Shown: positions 17,997 through 27,181 of the stretch, in pieces
Layout: every line of letters starts with the position of its first letter
How positions within the stretch are numbered: the first letter of the stretch is position 1
Assembly: GCF_013410745.1 (NCBI RefSeq)
Contig: NZ_JACCFY010000001.1
Coordinates: 2,604,001 to 2,668,000, forward strand
Origin: Nesterenkonia xinjiangensis
Lineage (GTDB): Bacteria > Actinomycetota > Actinomycetes > Actinomycetales > Micrococcaceae
Length of the DNA stretch: 64,000 nt
Direction: 5' to 3'
The notes under the pieces: generated by a model
The model's database searches: none
Seen by the model: only the letters and a program-made list of their open reading frames with translations
What the model was told of the DNA's origin: nothing
Program-made: the position numbers and the translations under genes

Positions 17997-18578
17997 TCAG
18001 CGGCGGCCGGACGTGACCTCGTCGTCCCGGACGGCGGCGTAGAGCAGCATGTCCCGCCGTCGGCCTCCGATCTCCTGGTGGCTGCGCAGCAGTCCCTCCC
18101 TCACGTACCCGGCACGTTCGGCGGTGCGCACCGAGGCGGTGTTCCAGGGTTCGATGAGCAGCTCGATCCGATGCAGGCCCTCCAGGCTCCAGCCGAAGCG
18201 GGTGAGAGCGGCCAGCGCATCTCCGGCCAGCCCGCTTCCTCGTGCCGAGGGAGCCAGCGCGTAGCCGGCGGTGGCGCGTCCGTGGGCGAGCAGGCGCAGC
18301 CAGAGGCCGCAGTGGCCCACCGGGGCGTCGTCGGTGTCGGCGATGGTGAAGGCGAAACCCGCCCCTTCGGCATGCCGAGACTGCTGGCGGTGCACCCAGT
18401 TGAGCAGCTCCTCCGTGCTGGCGTGGGCCGGCAGCGTGCCGATCAGCGGCACGTAGGGGTCGGTGGACAGCTCGCGGGCCATCACGACGTCGGACTCGCG
18501 CACCTCGCGCAGCAGCACCCGCCCATGGTGCGGGGGTTCGGTGGGCCAGGGCGGCAGAGGTTCAGTCTCGGCGGTCAT
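17997..18578 (-). CDS. GNAT N-acetyltransferase, RimJ/RimL-like
   Basis: 193 residues. The sequence shows the RimL/RimJ-type GNAT order: RVLLREVRESDVVMARE at the N-terminus, VGHCGLWLRLL, then the acetyl-CoA pyrophosphate loop APSARGSGLAGDALAALTRFG with the Q/RxxGxG/A pattern, and IELLIEPWNTASVRTAERAGYVREGLLR near the end. It should transfer acetyl from acetyl-CoA to a protein N-terminus or a small amine; the substrate is unknown. It is 36 bases downstream of the variant-LRR gene on the same strand, so they may be co-transcribed. Confidence 0.87.
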   Translation of the reverse strand: MTAETEPLPPWPTEPPHHGRVLLREVRESDVVMARELSTDPYVPLIGTLPAHASTEELLNWVHRQQSRHAEGAGFAFTIADTDDAPVGHCGLWLRLLAHGRATAGYALAPSARGSGLAGDALAALTRFGWSLEGLHRIELLIEPWNTASVRTAERAGYVREGLLRSHQEIGGRRRDMLLYAAVRDDEVTSGRR

Positions 18579-18614
18579 CGGGCGGCGCCCACCGTCGGCT
18601 CGGCCACGGCGGGC

Positions 18615-19901
18615 TCAGTAGATGCTGTTCCGGGTGGAGGAGAGGTTGATGCCCTCTCCGGTGAGCTGGTTCCAGCAGGACATCTGAGAGGGGAACGACG
18701 CGCAGGCGAAGAAGCCGTTGGCGGCGGTCTGCCCGTACTGCAGCACCTCCGGCTCATCCTCAGGAGACACCTGGTTCTCGCAGTCAGGCTCCGGCCCCTC
18801 GTCCACGCTGATTCGGTAGGTAGTGCCGTCCTCACAGCCCTCAGGGGCCTCGAAGGAGTGGTCCAGCACCCGGCAGCGCAGGGACTCGCCGAGCTCGCAG
18901 ACCACGTTGCCGGTGGGAGCGGAGAAGGTGGTCATCTCCCGGGCGCCGGTGGCCGGGAAGGCGTAGTTGAACCAGTCGGTGCCCATCCCGCCCACGGCGG
19001 TGCTGAGCGCGTCATGCTCGGCCCCCTCGCCGCTGAGCAGCTGGAAGACACGAGCGGCGTAGGGGTCCCCGCACTCGTCCTGGAGGTCCTCCACGACGTC
19101 CTGGGAGAGGTCCGCGTGCTCCTGGGTCCACGCGTCCTCCTCGTCGCCGCGCTCAGCCAGGAGCTCGAAGACCTCTGCATCCTGAGCGGGGTCCTCACAG
19201 CTGGTCTCCTCCGGGAGATCCTGCAGGGCGGCGCGAGCCTCCTCCACCGTGGGCCCCTCGATCTCGGGCTCCTCAGGAGAGGGCTCCGGCGACTCCTCGG
19301 GCTCCGTGGTGGTCTGCTCCGGTTCGGGAGCCGGCGACTGCTCAGCGGCAGGGGTGCTTCGGTCGCCGAGCAGGGTCAGCCCCAGGGCCAGGATCGCCCC
19401 GACCGCGATCAGGGGCAGCAGCACAGCCAGGACGATGAAGCCGACCCGGCGCCCTCGTCGCCGCTCTCCGGCTTCCGGGGCGTCCTCGTCCGCAGCGGGG
19501 GTCGCCCCGACGGCAAGGACACCAGGATCGTCATCGTGGAGCGGATCTGTATGCGAGTCCTGGGGCTGATCGTCGCCGGGCAGCAGAATCCCGGCCTCCT
19601 GCAGATCCGGCTCGGGATCTGGCTCTGGGTCCGGCTCGGACTCTGGCTCCGGCTCCGGTTCAGGGTCAGCTGCCCGCTCCGTGACCGGGAGCTCGTCCTC
19701 GGGCCAGAATCGTCGCATCAGGGCGGCGTTGATCGCCGGATCGTCGAGATCCGCGAGAGCCTCGAGCAGCTCGGGGTAGGTGCTCGGGTTCGCGGCGACC
19801 TCAGGACGGAGCTCCGGGTGGTTCTCCGCGATCCAGTGCAGAATGTCCCAGTCTGTGGCCGGGTCAGAGGCCATCCGTCTGACGTCGTCGTGTTCAGTCA
19901 T
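18615..19901 (-). CDS. Variant leucine-rich-repeat single-pass membrane protein
   Basis: 428 residues, ATG 19901. Residues 1-65 resemble the variant leucine-rich repeat domain of Actinobacteria (ASDPATDWDILHWIAENHPE, VAANPSTYPELLEALA). A strongly acidic Pro/Glu linker follows (EPEPEPESEPDPEPDPEP), then a transmembrane segment at about 153-178 preceded by ERRRGRR, giving a cytoplasmic N-terminus. The outer part has a Glu/Pro-rich linker and a Cys-containing C-terminal domain (VVCELGESLRCRV, FFACASFPSQMSCWN) found on other secreted actinobacterial proteins. Likely an envelope sensor or scaffold; no enzyme motif is seen. Confidence 0.7.
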   Translation of the reverse strand: MTEHDDVRRMASDPATDWDILHWIAENHPELRPEVAANPSTYPELLEALADLDDPAINAALMRRFWPEDELPVTERAADPEPEPEPESEPDPEPDPEPDLQEAGILLPGDDQPQDSHTDPLHDDDPGVLAVGATPAADEDAPEAGERRRGRRVGFIVLAVLLPLIAVGAILALGLTLLGDRSTPAAEQSPAPEPEQTTTEPEESPEPSPEEPEIEGPTVEEARAALQDLPEETSCEDPAQDAEVFELLAERGDEEDAWTQEHADLSQDVVEDLQDECGDPYAARVFQLLSGEGAEHDALSTAVGGMGTDWFNYAFPATGAREMTTFSAPTGNVVCELGESLRCRVLDHSFEAPEGCEDGTTYRISVDEGPEPDCENQVSPEDEPEVLQYGQTAANGFFACASFPSQMSCWNQLTGEGINLSSTRNSIY

Positions 19902-19983
19902 GCGTTCCTCGGGGCGCGGCGGGCGGGACCGCAGGTGCGGCGATCGGTTACGAGCTTACAAGCCCATGCCGATGAGACGCACC

Positions 19984-20571
19984 TCACGCGTCCCTGGCGA
20001 TCTCCACGAACAGACGATGCAGACGGTGATCATCGGTCAGCTCGGGGTGGAAGCTCGTCGCCAGAATCCGTCCCGCACGCAGGGCCACCGGAATGCCTCG
20101 TGATTCGGCGAGCACCTGGACCCCCGCTCCGACCTCCTCGACCACCGGCGCGCGGATGAACACCGCCTCCAGCGGCTCCTCCAGACCGACGATGTCGAGC
20201 GGTTCGGTGAAGGAGTCCTGCTGACTGCCGTATCCGTTGCGTCGGGCGACGACGTCGAGTCCGCCGATGCGCGGGAAGCCGGCCAGCGCCTCCGGGTCGG
20301 CCACCTCTCGGGCCAAGAGGATCAGACCCGCGCAGGTGCCGAACAGCGCCAGCCCATCGTGCTGGGCCTCACGGATGTGCTCCATCATGCGCACCGGGGC
20401 GGCCAGCCGCGCCATCGTGGTCGACTCTCCGCCCGGCACGACAAGGCCGTCGAGACCGTCCAGCTCGGCAGGCCGACGCACCGTGCGGACCTCGGCGCCG
20501 GAGGCCGTGAGCGCCCGCGCATGCTCGGCCACGGCCCCCTGCAGCGCGAGGACTCCGATCCGCGGGCTCAC
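19984..20571 (-). CDS. pdxT: Pyridoxal 5'-phosphate synthase glutaminase subunit
   Basis: 195 residues. A class I glutamine amidotransferase that feeds ammonia to PdxS. The [10 protein letters not shown] motif, the nucleophile Cys in [12 protein letters not shown] and the His/Glu pair in [14 protein letters not shown] are all present, so the triad is complete. The GTG start overlaps the pdxS stop by four bases (GTGA), a normal coupled arrangement. Confidence 0.95.
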   Translation of the reverse strand: MSPRIGVLALQGAVAEHARALTASGAEVRTVRRPAELDGLDGLVVPGGESTTMARLAAPVRMMEHIREAQHDGLALFGTCAGLILLAREVADPEALAGFPRIGGLDVVARRNGYGSQQDSFTEPLDIVGLEEPLEAVFIRAPVVEEVGAGVQVLAESRGIPVALRAGRILATSFHPELTDDHRLHRLFVEIARDA

Positions 20572-21482
20572 CAGCCGCGCTCGGCCAGACGGTGCGGGGC
20601 CGGGACGTCGGCGACGCTGAGACCGACCATGGCCTCGCCCAGGCCCTTGGAGACCTCGGCGATCACTGAGGGGTCGTCGTAGTAAGTGGTGGCCTTCACG
20701 ATGGCCTCGGCGCGGGCGGCCGGGTTGCCGGACTTGAAGATGCCCGAGCCGACGAACACCCCGTCGGCGCCCATCTGCATCATCATCGCGGCGTCCGCCG
20801 GGGTGGCGACACCTCCGGCGACGAACAGGACCACCGGGAGGCGGCCGTCCTTGGCGACCTTCTTCACCAGCTCGTACGGCGCCTGAAGCTCCTTGGCGGC
20901 CAGGTAGAGCTCATCCTCGGCCGTGGACGCCAGCTGAGCGATCTCGGCGTTGATGGTGCGGATGTGCTTCATCGCCTCGGAGACGTCGCCGGTGCCGGCC
21001 TCACCCTTGGAGCGGATCATCGAGGCGCCTTCGGTGATCCGGCGCAGCGCCTCACCCAGATTGGTGGCACCGCAGACGAAGGGGACCTTGAACGTCGACT
21101 TGTCGATGTGGTGGACGTAGTCGGCGGGGGAGAGGACCTCGGATTCGTCGATGTAGTCCACCTTCAGATGCTCCAGCACCTGGGCCTCGACGAAGTGGCC
21201 GATGCGGACCTTGGCCATCACCGGTATGGAGACGGTCTCGATGATGCCGTTGATCAGGTCCGGGTCCGACATGCGGGCCACACCGCCAGTGGCGCGGATG
21301 TCGGCGGGCACACGTTCCAAGGCCATGACGGCCACGGCGCCGGCGTCCTCGGCGATCTTCGCCTGGTCGGGGGTCACCACGTCCATGATGACGCCGCCCT
21401 TGAGCATGTGGGCCAGGCCGGTGTTGACCGTGGTCGCGCCCTGCTCGGCGGACTCTCGGGACTCGGTGTTCTCAGTGGACAC
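20568..21482 (-). CDS. pdxS: Pyridoxal 5'-phosphate synthase, PdxS subunit
   Basis: 304 residues. Condenses ribose 5-phosphate, glyceraldehyde 3-phosphate and ammonia to PLP. Clear family text includes [40 protein letters not shown] and the Lys-containing [13 protein letters not shown], and [14 protein letters not shown] marks the phosphate-binding end. The GTG at 21482 is chosen because GGAG lies about eight bases upstream and the protein then starts MSTENTES; a longer frame to 21581 would place that ribosome site inside the gene. Together with pdxT it gives DXP-independent vitamin B6 synthesis. Confidence 0.96.
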   Translation of the reverse strand: MSTENTESRESAEQGATTVNTGLAHMLKGGVIMDVVTPDQAKIAEDAGAVAVMALERVPADIRATGGVARMSDPDLINGIIETVSIPVMAKVRIGHFVEAQVLEHLKVDYIDESEVLSPADYVHHIDKSTFKVPFVCGATNLGEALRRITEGASMIRSKGEAGTGDVSEAMKHIRTINAEIAQLASTAEDELYLAAKELQAPYELVKKVAKDGRLPVVLFVAGGVATPADAAMMMQMGADGVFVGSGIFKSGNPAARAEAIVKATTYYDDPSVIAEVSKGLGEAMVGLSVADVPAPHRLAERGW

Positions 21483-21557
21483 GGAAGGACTCCTCATCGA
21501 TGGATCCAGGTGACGGTTGCCAGACGTCCATTGAAGCAGAATTTCGCAGGGCGCAGG

Positions 21558-21597
21558 CACCGGGCGGGCCTCAGACGTCATCTGGGCCCGCCCGGTG
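21558..21597 (-). terminator. Hairpin terminator after pspA
   Basis: A perfect 13-base-pair G+C-rich stem (21558-21570 with 21585-21597) with a 14-base loop lies 40 bases after the pspA stop on the minus strand and upstream of pdxS. It probably separates the pspA transcript from pdxST. Confidence 0.7.
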
Positions 21598-21638
21598 TCT
21601 TGACAGAGCGCTTCAGCGCTGCGGAGCGTCGTCCCCGC

Positions 21639-22469
21639 TCACTTCTGCTGTTCGTTGCCCTCCAGTGCAGAGCCCAGCTCGGCCAGGCCGGCCAGATCGG
21701 CCTCGGTGACACCGGTGCCCGACTCGCCGGCCCCGGTTCCCAGGGCGGCCGGGGCGGAGGCCCCACCCTTGAGTGCGGCCAGCCGCGCCTCAATCTCGGT
21801 CTGCTCGCCGAGGTCCTCCAGGGACTCGAACTGCGCGTCCAGGCTGGAGGCAGTCAGCTCGTTCTGCCCCCGCACCCGAGCCTCCTCGCGGCGGATCTTC
21901 TCCTCGAAGCGGCCCACCTCGGAGGTCGGGTCCATGACGTCGATGGATTTCACGGCGTCGTGCACCTGGGACTGCGCGTGGGCGGCGCGAGAGCGTGCCA
22001 CCAGCTCGTCACGCTTGCTGATCAGCTGCTGACGCTTGGTCTTCATCTGCTCAAGTCCCTGCTTGAGCTTGTCGACGATCTCGCGCTGGGACTGGATCGT
22101 CGGCTCGGCCGACCGGGCGGAGCTCTCCGAGTCCATCTGCCGCTGGATGGCGACCTTGGCGAGGTTGTCGAACTTCTCGGCGTCGGCCGGGTCGTCGGCC
22201 GCCCGGAACTCGTCGGCCTTCCGCGAAGCGGCCAGAGCCTTCTGCCCCCAGGAGCGCGCGGTGTCGAGGTCCTCGCGGTAGTCGTCCTCCATCATCCGCA
22301 GGTTCCCGATGGTCTGGGCCACGGCCTCTTCAGCTTCGGCGATGTTGTTGGTGAAGTCCCGGACCATCTGGTCCAGCATCTTCTCGGGGTCTTCGGCCCG
22401 GTCCAGCATCGCGTTGACGTTCGCACGCATCAGCTGGGACATCCTGCCGAAGATGGACTGCTTGGACAC
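21639..22469 (-). CDS. pspA: PspA/IM30 family phage-shock membrane-maintenance protein
   Basis: 276 residues, almost wholly alpha-helical coiled coil. SKQSIFGRMSQLMRANVNAMLDRAEDPEKMLDQM is the amphipathic N-terminal helix and first hairpin of PspA/ESCRT-III-like proteins. It would assemble on the inner face of the cytoplasmic membrane under stress. Two in-frame GTG codons compete: 22469 is preferred because AGGAAAGG lies eight bases upstream, whereas 22478 is too close to it. The C-terminus is extended with a flexible Gly/Ala-rich part. The gene lies 89 bases downstream of the TPM-like gene and has its own TAGACT element. Confidence 0.9.
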   Translation of the reverse strand: MSKQSIFGRMSQLMRANVNAMLDRAEDPEKMLDQMVRDFTNNIAEAEEAVAQTIGNLRMMEDDYREDLDTARSWGQKALAASRKADEFRAADDPADAEKFDNLAKVAIQRQMDSESSARSAEPTIQSQREIVDKLKQGLEQMKTKRQQLISKRDELVARSRAAHAQSQVHDAVKSIDVMDPTSEVGRFEEKIRREEARVRGQNELTASSLDAQFESLEDLGEQTEIEARLAALKGGASAPAALGTGAGESGTGVTEADLAGLAELGSALEGNEQQK

Positions 22470-22500
22470 GGTGATCACCTTTCCTGGAGTGTTTCAGATC

Positions 22501-22506
22501 AGTCTA
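22501..22506 (-). promoter_or_regulatory. TAGACT -10-like element upstream of pspA
   Basis: On the minus strand TAGACT lies 31 bases before the chosen pspA GTG, within the gap after the TPM-like gene. No good -35 hexamer is visible, though GTGTCC lies about 16 bases upstream. The same hexamer occurs at three other starts in this window. Confidence 0.45.
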
Positions 22507-22558
22507 GTCAGTGGGCACGCTAGGACACAGGGGGCATCGACGCACAACCGTCCGGGGC

Positions 22559-24127
22559 TCAGAACCACCGACGTCGTCCGTGCCGCATGCCGTAGCGCAT
22601 CATCCGCCGGCCGGCCCGGCCATGGCTGCGCTGCCGACCGTACCCGGTGCCGTATCCGCCCCCGTATCCGCCCCCGTTTCCGCCGCCGTAGCCGCCGCCC
22701 CAGTGGCGCCCAGAGCCGCCGAAGCCACCGAAGCCTCCGGACCCGGCGAGGTTCTCCTCGGCCCGGTCCCGGTCGGCGATCTGGGCGGCCTGTACGGCCA
22801 GGGTCTTGGCCTGGGTGGCGAAGTCCAGGGCGCGGGCGGGCTGGGTCTCGGCGAAGGCCTGGGCCTCGGAGAGGCAGCGCTCGGCCTCGGCCATACGGGT
22901 CCGGGCGGTGGTCCCCACACGGTGGGCGCGGGAGCGGAGGAAATCCTGGGAGGACTGCACCTGGTTCCGTGCGGTCAGCAGCTCGGTCTGCAGCATCTCG
23001 CGGGCGCGGCGGTCCTTGGCCTGCCGGTCGCGCACCGAGTTCAGCGGGGCGTCCAGCTCCCGGTGGGCCAGCTCCAGTCCCAGCAGCAGGTCCAGCGGGT
23101 CGTATCTGTCCTCGGAGTCCAGGGTGCGGCGCACTCTGGCGACGGCGGCCTCGGCGGCCGCGATGGGTCCGGCGAGCTCGGGTGCCTGGCCGGCGTCGCG
23201 GGTGGCTCGGGCCTGGGCGACGTCCTGCTCCGTCTGAGCGAGCCCGACGTCAAGGTTCTTCCGCGCGTCATGCAGCTGGGAGATGGTCTGCTCCGCAGAG
23301 TCCAGCAGCTCACCGGCCTGCCCGGCGCCCTGCTCCCCGGAGTGGATGGCCACCACCGCGTCCGATGTGCGCTGCTCCTCCGCGGCGGAGCGGGCGGTGT
23401 CCCGTTGCGTCCTGGCCTGGCTGAGCAGCTCCTCGGTGCGGTGCAGATTCTTCTCCAGACCGCTGAGCGGCTCACCCTCGTAGCGCGCCTGCAGCTCCGG
23501 CAGCTGAGCGTGGAGCTGCTGCAGACGCTGTCCCAGGCCTGTCAGGCGCTCGTCGAGCTGCTCCACGGCCGGGCCCGGACTGCGTTCGAGATCGCGCAGT
23601 CCCTCGAACTCCTGGCGGTGCGCATCGAGCGAAGCGTCCAGCTCTTCGCAGTGCTCCATGATCTGCTTGACGATCGACCGTGCCTGAGCCTCCTCCGAGG
23701 GAGGCTGCTGATCGAGCTGCTGCTGCAGTCGGAAGGCGTCGCGCAGATGCCCCTTGGACTTCTCGATGTCCTCCCGGAAGACCGCGACGGCCTCGTCCCC
23801 GTAGGCGGCCTGGGCGAAGAGGATCTCCTGCTCGGAGGAACGCACCGCCTCGTCGGCGGCCACCAGCAGGGAGCCCGCCTGCTGCCGGAGCTGATCGAAG
23901 GGCATGGAGTCCCGCGGATCGACGGGGGCGCTCTGGCCCTGCTGACCGCCCGGCCCCATCCCGGGAGCGCCAGGGGCCGAAGAGAGCCGACGCGTCTGCT
24001 TCCTGCCTCCGGAGAGGTACATGGCCCCCAGGCCGATGAGCACGAGGACCCCCGCACCGATGATCAAGGGGCCCACGAAGATGGCCCCGACGGGCAGGGG
24101 CAGGGGCAGCGCAGCGGCTTCGAGCAT
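22559..24127 (-). CDS. TPM-domain-less coiled-coil membrane protein (YgcG-like C-terminal part)
   Basis: 522 residues. It begins with a transmembrane segment (VGAIFVGPLIIGAGVLVLIGLGAMYL, about 13-38), followed by about 400 residues of Gln/Glu-rich coiled coil and a Gly/Tyr/Arg-rich end (GGGYGGGNGGGYGGGYG, then MRRMMRYG-like basic residues). In related Micrococcaceae the gene next to pspA encodes a signal peptide plus TPM phosphatase-like domain ahead of this membrane and coiled-coil part (recalled, not checked); the TPM domain is missing here and I found no remnant of it upstream. A TAGACT element ends six bases before the ATG and no Shine-Dalgarno is visible, suggesting a leaderless message. 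It may partner PspA. Confidence 0.65.
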   Translation of the reverse strand: MLEAAALPLPLPVGAIFVGPLIIGAGVLVLIGLGAMYLSGGRKQTRRLSSAPGAPGMGPGGQQGQSAPVDPRDSMPFDQLRQQAGSLLVAADEAVRSSEQEILFAQAAYGDEAVAVFREDIEKSKGHLRDAFRLQQQLDQQPPSEEAQARSIVKQIMEHCEELDASLDAHRQEFEGLRDLERSPGPAVEQLDERLTGLGQRLQQLHAQLPELQARYEGEPLSGLEKNLHRTEELLSQARTQRDTARSAAEEQRTSDAVVAIHSGEQGAGQAGELLDSAEQTISQLHDARKNLDVGLAQTEQDVAQARATRDAGQAPELAGPIAAAEAAVARVRRTLDSEDRYDPLDLLLGLELAHRELDAPLNSVRDRQAKDRRAREMLQTELLTARNQVQSSQDFLRSRAHRVGTTARTRMAEAERCLSEAQAFAETQPARALDFATQAKTLAVQAAQIADRDRAEENLAGSGGFGGFGGSGRHWGGGYGGGNGGGYGGGYGTGYGRQRSHGRAGRRMMRYGMRHGRRRWF

Positions 24128-24133
24128 GGGCTC

Positions 24134-24139
24134 AGTCTA
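24134..24139 (-). promoter_or_regulatory. TAGACT -10-like element for a leaderless start
   Basis: TAGACT on the minus strand ends six bases before the ATG at 24127. With a transcription start about seven bases downstream of a -10, the mRNA would begin at or beside the start codon. Confidence 0.5.
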
Positions 24140-24374
24140 TGAGCACCCCGGTGAGGCGTCCACGAGGCCGAGCGGCCCTGTGGACTGCGGACCTCTGTGC
24201 TGAGCGGGTCATGCCGAACGCAGGAATCGCACAGGTGGCACCCAGCGAGTTATCGTCAAAGGCACAGGATGGACGAGCACAATGCATCGAGTGCGCCGCC
24301 GTGGCACTATGCGGAGGCCCGAGATCCCACGCTCGCCCGGCGGGCGGCGTCGTCAGGTTGAAGGTAGGTTTCTC

Positions 24375-26378
24375 ATGACTACAGACCCTCAGGACCACGC
24401 TGAGTCCCAGGACCGTGAGCAGGCGTCGACGACGCCTGGCGGTCAGCAGGATCGAGCGCCGGACAGCGGGGAGCAGACCCAGCGGATCCCCGCCTCGCCC
24501 GCGGAGGAGACGCGTCCGATCGCCCAGGAGGGCGACGCGGATCAGGACCCGGCGCAGGATCAGGACCCAGCTCAGGATGAGGCCGAAGCCGAAGGATCTC
24601 GGGAGAGGGGCCACGGGCAGCCGGACCGGACGTCTGAGGATCCGACGCAGCGGACGCCGCAGCACCCCGAGGATCAGCCCACCCAAGCGCTTCCCACCTA
24701 CGGCCGACAGCCCACCTCGGACCCTGCTGCCTCTGCGCCGGACGCCGATGCCTCCAGCGTCTCCGGTGCCTCAGCCGGCTCCGTGCCGACCTCGGGTTCA
24801 GCCGCACCTGCTCCCTCGGCGCCGTCCGCACCTGCCCCCGGCACGGCAGCTCCCGTGGGCAGCCATGACCGTGCGGCACCAGGGCCGCATCCCGCTCCGC
24901 GCGGCCTTCAGCCCTCTGGCGGGCAGCCCCATCACGGACAGTCCCTGCATGCCCAATTCCACCACGGACCGCCTCATGGCAGGCAGCCGCATCAGAACCC
25001 CCCGGCGCAGCCCTACGGACAGCCGGGCCAGGCCCGCTCGGGCCACGCCCACCCCGCCCCCTGGGCCGCCGGCCAGACGCGTCTGCCCGCAGGTGGGCAG
25101 CCAGGCCAGCCCGGCGACCCCGGTCAGCCGGGCCATCCCGGTCACCCGGGCCACCCAGGTGGGGCCGCGGAGGAGAAGCGTCGTCGTGGTGTCGGCGTCC
25201 CCCTGTTCCTCGTCGGCGTCCTGGCCGCCGGGCTCATCGGCGGCGGTGTCGGTGCCGGCGCGGTCGGCCTGTTCGGCAGCGACCAGATCGACGTCGGCGG
25301 CTCCGGGATCGAGATCAACAATCCGGAGAGCGCCACCGCAGTGACCGCCGCAGCGGCGAAGGCCTCACCCTCCGTGGTGACCCTCTCCGTGGCAGGGTCC
25401 AACGCCGCCGGCTCAGGTTCCGGCATCATCCTCGACGACGAGGGCCACATCCTCACCAACACCCACGTGGTGACCCTCGGCGGCGCGACCGCCGAGGCTG
25501 AGATCCAGGTCAAACTCTCCGACGGCTCCGTGCGCCAGGCGGAGGTGGTCGGCACCGACCCGCTCTCCGACCTCGCGGTGATCAGACTCGACGACGCAGA
25601 GGGGGTCCAGCCGGCCGAACTCGGCTCCTCCTCGGACCTCAACGTCGGGGACCGGGCGGTCGCCATCGGCGCCCCGCTGGGCCTGGACGGCACTGTCACC
25701 GATGGGATCATCTCCACCCTGGAGCGCACCATCTCGGTGGCCTCTGCCGCGGTGGACGAGGAGACCCCCGACGCGCCCCAGCCGGAGGAAGGCGACCCGG
25801 GCGACGACGGCTTCGAGTTCTACTTCCCGGACCTGGAGAACTCTCCTTCGCAGGGCTCCATCCACATCAACGTCATCCAGACGGACGCCGCCATCAACCA
25901 GGGCAACTCAGGAGGGGCGCTGGTGGACGGCGAAGGCCGGGTCATCGGGGTCAACGTCGCGATCGCCTCCACCGGTGGCGGGATCTCCGAGGCTGAGGCG
26001 GGAAGCATCGGCGTCGGCTTCTCCATCCCCATCGACTACGCCCAGCGCGTGGCCGAGGATCTCATCGCCGACGGCGAGGTCTCCCACGGCCTGCTGGGTG
26101 TCACCGTCAACGCCGCAGGTGCGGGGGAGCAGCCGCTGGAGACCGGCGGCGGCTTCACCACCGGGGCCTATGTGGAGGAAGTGGTGACGGACTCTCCGGC
26201 CGACGCGGCTGACCTGGAGCCCGGCGACATCATCACCCAGGTCGGGGATCGCCGCATCGAGGACAGCCTGACGTTGACCGCCACGGTGCGGGAGTACCGT
26301 GCAGGGGAGACCGTGACCGTCACCTACCTGCGCGAGGGCCAGGAGTACGAGGCCGAGGTCACCCTCGGCGGGATGTGA
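24375..26378 (+). CDS. HtrA/DegP-like membrane-anchored serine protease with PDZ domain
   Basis: 667 residues from ATG 24375, with a GGTAGG site. Residues 1 to about 265 are a cytoplasmic disordered region rich in Gln, Pro, His and Asp. One transmembrane helix (about 272-296, PLFLVGVLAAGLIGGGVG) follows a basic EKRRR. The S1C trypsin-like domain has His in ILTNTHVVTL (about 362), Asp in DPLSDLAVIRL (about 398) and Ser in INQGNSGGALVDG (about 511). A C-terminal PDZ domain ends near 660. It should act outside the membrane in protein quality control. The stop overlaps the PIG-L gene by GTGA. Confidence 0.93.
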   Translation: MTTDPQDHAESQDREQASTTPGGQQDRAPDSGEQTQRIPASPAEETRPIAQEGDADQDPAQDQDPAQDEAEAEGSRERGHGQPDRTSEDPTQRTPQHPEDQPTQALPTYGRQPTSDPAASAPDADASSVSGASAGSVPTSGSAAPAPSAPSAPAPGTAAPVGSHDRAAPGPHPAPRGLQPSGGQPHHGQSLHAQFHHGPPHGRQPHQNPPAQPYGQPGQARSGHAHPAPWAAGQTRLPAGGQPGQPGDPGQPGHPGHPGHPGGAAEEKRRRGVGVPLFLVGVLAAGLIGGGVGAGAVGLFGSDQIDVGGSGIEINNPESATAVTAAAAKASPSVVTLSVAGSNAAGSGSGIILDDEGHILTNTHVVTLGGATAEAEIQVKLSDGSVRQAEVVGTDPLSDLAVIRLDDAEGVQPAELGSSSDLNVGDRAVAIGAPLGLDGTVTDGIISTLERTISVASAAVDEETPDAPQPEEGDPGDDGFEFYFPDLENSPSQGSIHINVIQTDAAINQGNSGGALVDGEGRVIGVNVAIASTGGGISEAEAGSIGVGFSIPIDYAQRVAEDLIADGEVSHGLLGVTVNAAGAGEQPLETGGGFTTGAYVEEVVTDSPADAADLEPGDIITQVGDRRIEDSLTLTATVREYRAGETVTVTYLREGQEYEAEVTLGGM

Positions 26379-27172
26379 GAGATCCGATGCCTCAGTCCCC
26401 GCAGAGCCCCGAGTGGCTCATCGACACCCTCGGGGCGCGCCGGGTCCTCGCCTTCGGGGCCCACCCCGACGACGTCGACTTCGGCGCGGCCGCCACGCTC
26501 GCGGCGCTGACGGAGCGGGGAGTCGAGGTGACCCTGTGCCTGCTCACCGCCGGCGACGCCGGGGGCTTCGAGGTGGGCCAGGACCGGGCCGAGATGGCGC
26601 GCCGGCGGCAGGCTGAGCAGGAGGCGGCAGCCGCCGTGCTCGGCATCAAGGAGGTCATCCTGCTCGACGAGCGGGACGGCTGGGTGGAGCCCACCCCGGA
26701 CCTGATCCGCAGCGTCGTGCGGGTGATGCGGCAGGTGCAGCCCGACGTCGTGATGTCCCCGCATCCGGAGCGGGCCTGGGACCGCCTGCAGAAGTCACAC
26801 CCGGATCACCTGGCCTGTGGCGAGGCCGTGGTGCGGGCGAGCTATCCGGCGGTGGAGAACCCCTTCGCCTTCCCTGAGCTGGTGGAGCAGGACGGGCTGG
26901 CGGCGTTCAAGGTCCGGCATCTGATGCTGATGGCGGCGCCCGAGGAGCGGATCAACCTGCGGGTGGACGTGACCGACCACGTGGGGCAGAAGCTCGAGGC
27001 GCTGCGCAAGCATTTCAGCCAGCACCCCGATCCGGTCCGGATGGAGGAGTTCGTGATCTCCCGACTGCGCCGGATCCATGCAGCCGGGACGGCCGAGGGC
27101 GCCCCGGAGGGCCATGCCGAGGACTTCCACTGGGTCGTGGTCAACGGTCCCGAGACGTTCGCGGGCTTCTGA
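26375..27172 (+). CDS. PIG-L/LmbE family deacetylase
   Basis: 265 residues. The zinc motif AHPDDVDFGAAATLAAL near the N-terminus and the later SHPDHLACGEAV match the LmbE/MshB/Mca family, which removes acetyl groups from GlcNAc-type substrates or cleaves mycothiol conjugates. GTG 26375 gives a four-base overlap with the HtrA gene; ATG 26387 is an alternative that fits MPQSPQSPEW. The substrate cannot be decided from the sequence; a mycothiol-related role is plausible for an actinobacterium. The end converges with rraA after only nine bases. Confidence 0.85.
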   Translation: MRDPMPQSPQSPEWLIDTLGARRVLAFGAHPDDVDFGAAATLAALTERGVEVTLCLLTAGDAGGFEVGQDRAEMARRRQAEQEAAAAVLGIKEVILLDERDGWVEPTPDLIRSVVRVMRQVQPDVVMSPHPERAWDRLQKSHPDHLACGEAVVRASYPAVENPFAFPELVEQDGLAAFKVRHLMLMAAPEERINLRVDVTDHVGQKLEALRKHFSQHPDPVRMEEFVISRLRRIHAAGTAEGAPEGHAEDFHWVVVNGPETFAGF

Positions 27173-27181
27173 CCTGCCGGT

